From Mucilaginibacter sp. UR6-1 (GTDB lineage Bacteria; Bacteroidota; Bacteroidia; Sphingobacteriales; Sphingobacteriaceae), in contig NZ_JAJIWP010000001.1 of the NCBI RefSeq assembly GCF_020880975.1, forward strand, positions 868,001 to 932,000: a stretch of DNA of 64,000 nucleotides, read 5' to 3'. The notes beneath the pieces are model-generated. The model was given only the letters and a program-made list of their open reading frames with translations, did not search any database and was not told the origin of the DNA. The translations under genes and the position numbers were made by a program. Shown one piece after another: positions 60,101 to 64,000 of the stretch; position 1 is the first letter of the stretch; each line of letters starts with the position of its first letter.

Positions 60101-63100
60101 TTATTTACCTGTATTAAGTTCAAGGTTTAAACCAAGGTTATAGGTACGCGCAACCGGATAACCGTTTGATATATCACGACCTAATGTTGTTACGTTCTCG
60201 GGGTTAGGGCCTGAATAGCTTGAGAAAGTTACCAGGTTATTGGTTGAGAAATATACCCGCAGGTTATTAAACCCGTACCTTCTGATAGCGTTTTTGTTAA
60301 ACATATACGATAAGGTTACATTGTTAAGCTTAAAGTATGTTCCTTCTTCAGCCCACAGTGTTTGATCCGGACGCAATGGCTGTATCTGGTCAAAGCGTGC
60401 AAAATCATAAGGATTTGGATATCGGGTAACATCACCCGGATTACGCCATATATTCAGGTTTGACAGTGGTACTACCGCCAGTAACGAGAACGGATCGCGC
60501 ATTATCGCCATACGGTCAGACAAGGAGTTGTTCAATATCGTTCTGTTGGCTGTAAATGAACCATACACATTCAATCCCCAATTTTTGTAAGTTATATTGG
60601 TTGATATACCACCTGTTACCAAAGGCTGTGAGTTACCGGTAATTTCATAGTCACGGTCATCAAGAATATAGTCGCCGTTTACATCTTTAAATATCGGGTC
60701 GCCGCCTTCAAACGCAGTACCGTTGGTTTGGTAGCGTTTACCGGTAACCGGGTCAACCGGTACGTCGGTATCATAGCCATAAACACCCTGATTTATTCGT
60801 AAGTAGTTTGATAAAGTATTTTTACCTACACGGTAAACAAGGTGCTGGCGATAGGCGCTATTATCAAACCTAATGTATTGGCCATTGTACTCAACCGGTA
60901 ATTTAAGTAGCATATCGCGGTTGATAGCACCGTTAACTGATACTGTCCAGCTAAAATCTTTTCTGGTAATAGGCCTGGCCGTTATCATTAACTCATAGCC
61001 GTAGTTAGCAATACCAACATCGTTACTGGCTAATAAATTAAACCCGGTAACATTTGATAGCCCCCTGTCAAATAAAAGGTTATCAACATGCTTGTAATAA
61101 GTATCAAATATTACAGTCAGTTTTTCCTGGAAGAAACCCAGGTCAAAACCAAAGTTGTATTGTGTAGTTGTTGTTGGCTTTAACGCAGGGTTTGGTATAA
61201 AACCGTAGTTTATGCCGATGGTTGGATTATTATTGAAGTTACCGTTAAGGTTATATACACCATAGATGCTTTGCAGCGTACCGCTTGGCACAATGTTTTG
61301 CCCCCATGTTAAACGTAAGCTACCAAAACTCAACCATGAAAGATCACTCAGGAAATTCTCTTTATTGAAGTTCCAGCGTAAACCAACGGCAGGGTTTTTT
61401 GAGTAAGGATTTTCCAAACCGTTTGATGAGGTACCATCCAGTCGATATGAAAATTCAGCTACATATTTTTTCTGGTAATCATAAGTGAATGAACCGGCAA
61501 ATGATGCGATTGTAGCGTTACGATAGTTTGATAATACACCACCGCCACGTGAGTAATAAGCATCATAACCTATCGGGCCCTGCAACTGATCATTAGGTGT
61601 GCGTTCCTGGCGTATGATACCACTTTGCGCGCCTTGCTTATATATTTCATTAAAGGTATTTACGAATATAGTATGATCGGTACCAAAGGTTTTAGCGTAA
61701 GTAATACCATTACGATTATATAAAGTAAAGCTACGTCCTTCAAAATCATACACTTTTGCGTATTGTGAGTTAGCGGCAGCCGGTGTAAACGTAGCCTCGG
61801 CATCTGATGTATAATCATAGCTTATGCTTGATGACAAGGCCAGCCCGGGTATAAACTCATATCTGCCGTCAACATTGGTACGCAGGTTGCGCGAGCTGTT
61901 ACTGTTGTTAGTTTGTAGCGCCGAGGTTACTGCGTTTGATGACAGGTAGAATGACGGAGGCGGCAGCAATGTTGAAGCCTGCCCGTTAGCGGCCACACCG
62001 GATTGCAACAGCCCCACACCATCGCCCTTGGCCTGGTTACCTACCGAACCAAACAGTGAACCGAAGAACCTAAACTTATCATTCGGTTTAAACTCCATGT
62101 TCATGTTCAGGTTATACCTGTCAAAACCGGTATTTTTAATTACACCTTTTTGCGAAAAATAGCCAACGTTGGCTTTATAGTTAAAGCGCTGGTCGCCGCC
62201 ATCAAGCGCAAGGTTATGGCTTTGGTTATAAGTAGTTGCATAAAAAACTGATTGCCAATCGGTAGAGTTGTTCCAGTAAGCGTTCAAGCTGTCGGCCAAA
62301 AAGTCTGTTAAACCTAATCGTTGCAATTGCTCCACGGTACGTGCGTTTGAGAGGATCTGCTGGATCTTTGACTGACGCTCGGCATTACCACCCAATGTTT
62401 CACGCAGTTTTGGCGGCGCCTCAACAAAGAAGTTTGATGTAAAACGTACCCTTGGAACCTTTGAGTTACCTCTTTTTGTAGTAATGATAATTACACCATA
62501 AGCACCGCGTGAGCCATACATTGAAGTAGCTTGCGCATCTTTCATGATCTGTATGTTCTCGATGTCTTCAACCGGTATCAATGATAACGGGCTTACACCC
62601 GGGCCCTGGGTTTGAAAACCGAACTCCGAAGCTTTGTCAGCATCAAGCGGCACACCATCAATAATATAGAGTGGTGATGTAGGCTGTAAGAACGACTCGT
62701 TACCGCTACCCTGCACGCTTAGCGTTGACAGACCACGAACCTGTACCGAACCACGGAAACCGGGCGCACCAGTGTTGTTCTGCACGTTTAAGCCCGCAAC
62801 CTTACCTTGCAGCAACTGCTCAAAGTTGGCAACCGGTACGTCCTGAATATCCTTGCCACCTATATTTACTGCCGAACCGGTGGTGGTTTCTTTTGAACGC
62901 TTTTGATAAGCAACGATAATTACCTCGTTAAGGGCTTTTTTATCTTCGCTCATGTTTATCACCACGTTTTTCATTGCGGCGGTGGCTTTAATTGTTTGGG
63001 TGGCATAACCCATAAATGAAAATGACAGGGTTGCATTTTCGGCAACGTTTACGGTAAAGCGGCCTTTACCATCTGTTTGTATCAAGCCTTTACCGTCTGC

Positions 63101-63250
63101 GGCAACTGTTACGCCGGGCAGCTCAATATTGGCAACCTTGTCCAATACGGTACCGCTAACAGTTACAACCTTTTTTTGCTGCGAATAAACTTTTGTGCCG
63201 CATATTACGCAAACTATAAGCACTGTATAAAATAGTCTAAGTATTCTCAT
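60101..63250 (-). CDS. SusC/RagA TonB-linked outer-membrane transporter (second locus)
   Basis: 1049 residues. Signal peptide (MRILRLFYTVLIVCVICGTK, cleavage near VYSQQ) followed directly by the carboxypeptidase-regulatory-like domain (VSGTVLDKVANIELPGVTVA); there is no STN domain, unlike the first SusC. Plug: ALNEVIIVAYQKRSKETTTG, ANFEQLLQGKVAGLNVQNNT, PLYIIDGVPLDADKASEFG, then MKDAQATSMYGSRGAYGVII. The rest is barrel. The TonB-box region reads LNEVIIVAYQ. Because it lacks STN and no ECF sigma is visible, its control differs from locus 1. The cargo is unknown. Confidence 0.96.
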   Translation of the reverse strand: MRILRLFYTVLIVCVICGTKVYSQQKKVVTVSGTVLDKVANIELPGVTVAADGKGLIQTDGKGRFTVNVAENATLSFSFMGYATQTIKATAAMKNVVINMSEDKKALNEVIIVAYQKRSKETTTGSAVNIGGKDIQDVPVANFEQLLQGKVAGLNVQNNTGAPGFRGSVQVRGLSTLSVQGSGNESFLQPTSPLYIIDGVPLDADKASEFGFQTQGPGVSPLSLIPVEDIENIQIMKDAQATSMYGSRGAYGVIIITTKRGNSKVPRVRFTSNFFVEAPPKLRETLGGNAERQSKIQQILSNARTVEQLQRLGLTDFLADSLNAYWNNSTDWQSVFYATTYNQSHNLALDGGDQRFNYKANVGYFSQKGVIKNTGFDRYNLNMNMEFKPNDKFRFFGSLFGSVGNQAKGDGVGLLQSGVAANGQASTLLPPPSFYLSSNAVTSALQTNNSNSSRNLRTNVDGRYEFIPGLALSSSISYDYTSDAEATFTPAAANSQYAKVYDFEGRSFTLYNRNGITYAKTFGTDHTIFVNTFNEIYKQGAQSGIIRQERTPNDQLQGPIGYDAYYSRGGGVLSNYRNATIASFAGSFTYDYQKKYVAEFSYRLDGTSSNGLENPYSKNPAVGLRWNFNKENFLSDLSWLSFGSLRLTWGQNIVPSGTLQSIYGVYNLNGNFNNNPTIGINYGFIPNPALKPTTTTQYNFGFDLGFFQEKLTVIFDTYYKHVDNLLFDRGLSNVTGFNLLASNDVGIANYGYELMITARPITRKDFSWTVSVNGAINRDMLLKLPVEYNGQYIRFDNSAYRQHLVYRVGKNTLSNYLRINQGVYGYDTDVPVDPVTGKRYQTNGTAFEGGDPIFKDVNGDYILDDRDYEITGNSQPLVTGGISTNITYKNWGLNVYGSFTANRTILNNSLSDRMAIMRDPFSLLAVVPLSNLNIWRNPGDVTRYPNPYDFARFDQIQPLRPDQTLWAEEGTYFKLNNVTLSYMFNKNAIRRYGFNNLRVYFSTNNLVTFSSYSGPNPENVTTLGRDISNGYPVARTYNLGLNLELNTGK

Positions 63251-63270
63251 TGTGATGGCTTTATAGATTT

Positions 63271-64000
63271 TTATTCGTCTTCAAACTTTGGATTCTCTTT
63301 GGTAAAGTGGAATACAACCTCCCAGTCGCCTTTTTTATAAATGGCGAAGTCAATACCAAACTTTGCGATCGCGCGGCCGCCACCAAAACCTATTCTTGAA
63401 TAACTAAATTCGGCATGATCGCGGCTGCCACCCGGCGCATAATTGGTAGGTACTTCAACCAATGGTATAGGGTATGCTACGGTATATTGTACATACTCGT
63501 TGGTTTTCTCCATGTTAAAGCCATGTACTATTCTATCCCATTTAGTTTCATTAAACTTTGTCGGGTTTATAGCTACCGAATCTTTATCCAAAAATTTGAA
63601 CCTGATGGAGTTGCCGTTGCCGCCGGTAAAAGGGCGTATATAAACCACTACATCTTTGTAATCATCATTACTTCTAAGCGGCTCTTCTGTTTGAGCGCCT
63701 ATTACGCCATCCAAAAACGGACGGATGTAATTACGGCTGTTAGGGTTGTAAGGAGATTTTGGATGTGGCGCCGGCCCTCCTGAATAAATGTTAAAATCAT
63801 CTGATGGCTCATACGGGCGCTCACGGAAAGGACGAACCTGCAAATCGCGTATGGTTGTGGTGCCACCTGTGTTGGTGATCTTCACGTCAAAATAGCGGGT
63901 ATCCTGCGGAAAGTTTGTACTATCGGCCGAGCGTGGAGTTATCAGATCGTTGTTAGTTGAAGCCCACATAATAAACTCGCCCGACTGGCGTACCTCAAAA
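63271..64000 (-). CDS. Partial lipoprotein-type gene at the right window edge (DUF5007-like)
   Basis: The frame is open to the window edge; the start and signal peptide are outside. About 243 residues are visible, largely beta-rich: SGEFIMWASTNNDLITPRSA, YFDVKITNTGGTTTIRDLQV, DYKDVVVYIRPFTGGNGNSI, SIRFKFLDKDSVAINPTKFN and the end GDWEVVFHFTKENPKFEDE. Similar Sus-locus proteins of the DUF5007 type occur next to DUF5008 and fasciclin genes, but this match is from memory. First visible gene of the second locus, 20 nt upstream of susC. Confidence 0.6.
   Translation of the reverse strand, partial: FEVRQSGEFIMWASTNNDLITPRSADSTNFPQDTRYFDVKITNTGGTTTIRDLQVRPFRERPYEPSDDFNIYSGGPAPHPKSPYNPNSRNYIRPFLDGVIGAQTEEPLRSNDDYKDVVVYIRPFTGGNGNSIRFKFLDKDSVAINPTKFNETKWDRIVHGFNMEKTNEYVQYTVAYPIPLVEVPTNYAPGGSRDHAEFSYSRIGFGGGRAIAKFGIDFAIYKKGDWEVVFHFTKENPKFEDE

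Noticed and set aside
1..64000. CRISPR array, tRNA, prophage, transposon or integrated element
   Set aside because: No regularly spaced repeats, no tRNA cloverleaf noticed, no integrase, transposase or phage gene in any frame, and no matching end repeats.

Overview
The window looks like chromosome from a member of the Bacteroidota, most likely family Sphingobacteriaceae (Mucilaginibacter/Pedobacter-like). The evidence is two SusC/SusD outer-membrane loci, an ECF sigma/FecR pair, many lipoproteins with a Cys-anchored signal peptide, bacteroidete-type -7 promoter boxes (TAnnTTTG), an almost complete lack of Shine-Dalgarno sequences, and gene families typical of that group. Genus is inferred from overall gene content, not from a marker search. 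No tRNA, rRNA operon, insertion sequence, phage gene or CRISPR array was seen.

Layout. 1-9.5 kb: the end of a MscS-type channel, then a mannan-type polysaccharide locus (GH26 mannanase, ECF sigma, FecR anti-sigma, SusC with an STN signalling domain, SusD, secreted endonuclease/phosphatase-fold protein). 9.6-13 kb: the translation operon thrS-infC-rpmI-rplT, with a hairpin leader and an infC that can only start at TTG. 13-14.6 kb: a PAS/LuxR regulator and an SRPBCC protein. 14.7-18.7 kb: a cobalamin-riboswitch operon of a BtuB-like receptor, a BtuG-like surface beta-propeller and a small membrane protein. 18.8-28.8 kb: housekeeping and metabolic genes (sirtuin, CrtA-like monooxygenase, free-Met-sulfoxide reductase, hydrolase, 3-methyladenine glycosylase, kynureninase, bestrophin, histone-deacetylase-like enzyme, MATE pump, AlbA/GNAT/DUF4442 trio). 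28.8-40.5 kb: acyltransferase, gyrA with two TPR genes, hemF, MFS transporter, cold-shock protein, peroxiredoxin, Hsp20, thioesterase, folB. 40.6-45.1 kb: two tandem histidine kinases without a regulator, and a GH1 beta-glucosidase. 45.4-52 kb: DinB, a lipoprotein-SCO-cytochrome c operon, RNase P RNA, an NtrC-type regulator preceded by a perfect palindrome, DUF3820, an MBL hydrolase, and an aldo/keto reductase. 52-64 kb: a second Sus-like locus on the minus strand (partial lipoprotein, SusC, SusD, fasciclin, IPT/delta-60, a pseudo-phosphodiesterase with a LamG-like region, DUF1735-like/PA14, PKD/discoidin) with no recognisable glycoside hydrolase.

How they work together. Locus 1 appears to sense and import a mannan-like glycan through SusCD under FecIR-type control. 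The B12 operon would bind cobalamin at the surface (propeller), move it through a TonB receptor, and perhaps hand it to an inner-membrane protein. Locus 2 is a battery of surface-binding lipoproteins around SusCD whose ligand cannot be read from the sequence. The regulatory pattern that stands out is a group of genes whose -7 box lies only 3-5 nt before the start codon, predicting leaderless transcripts.
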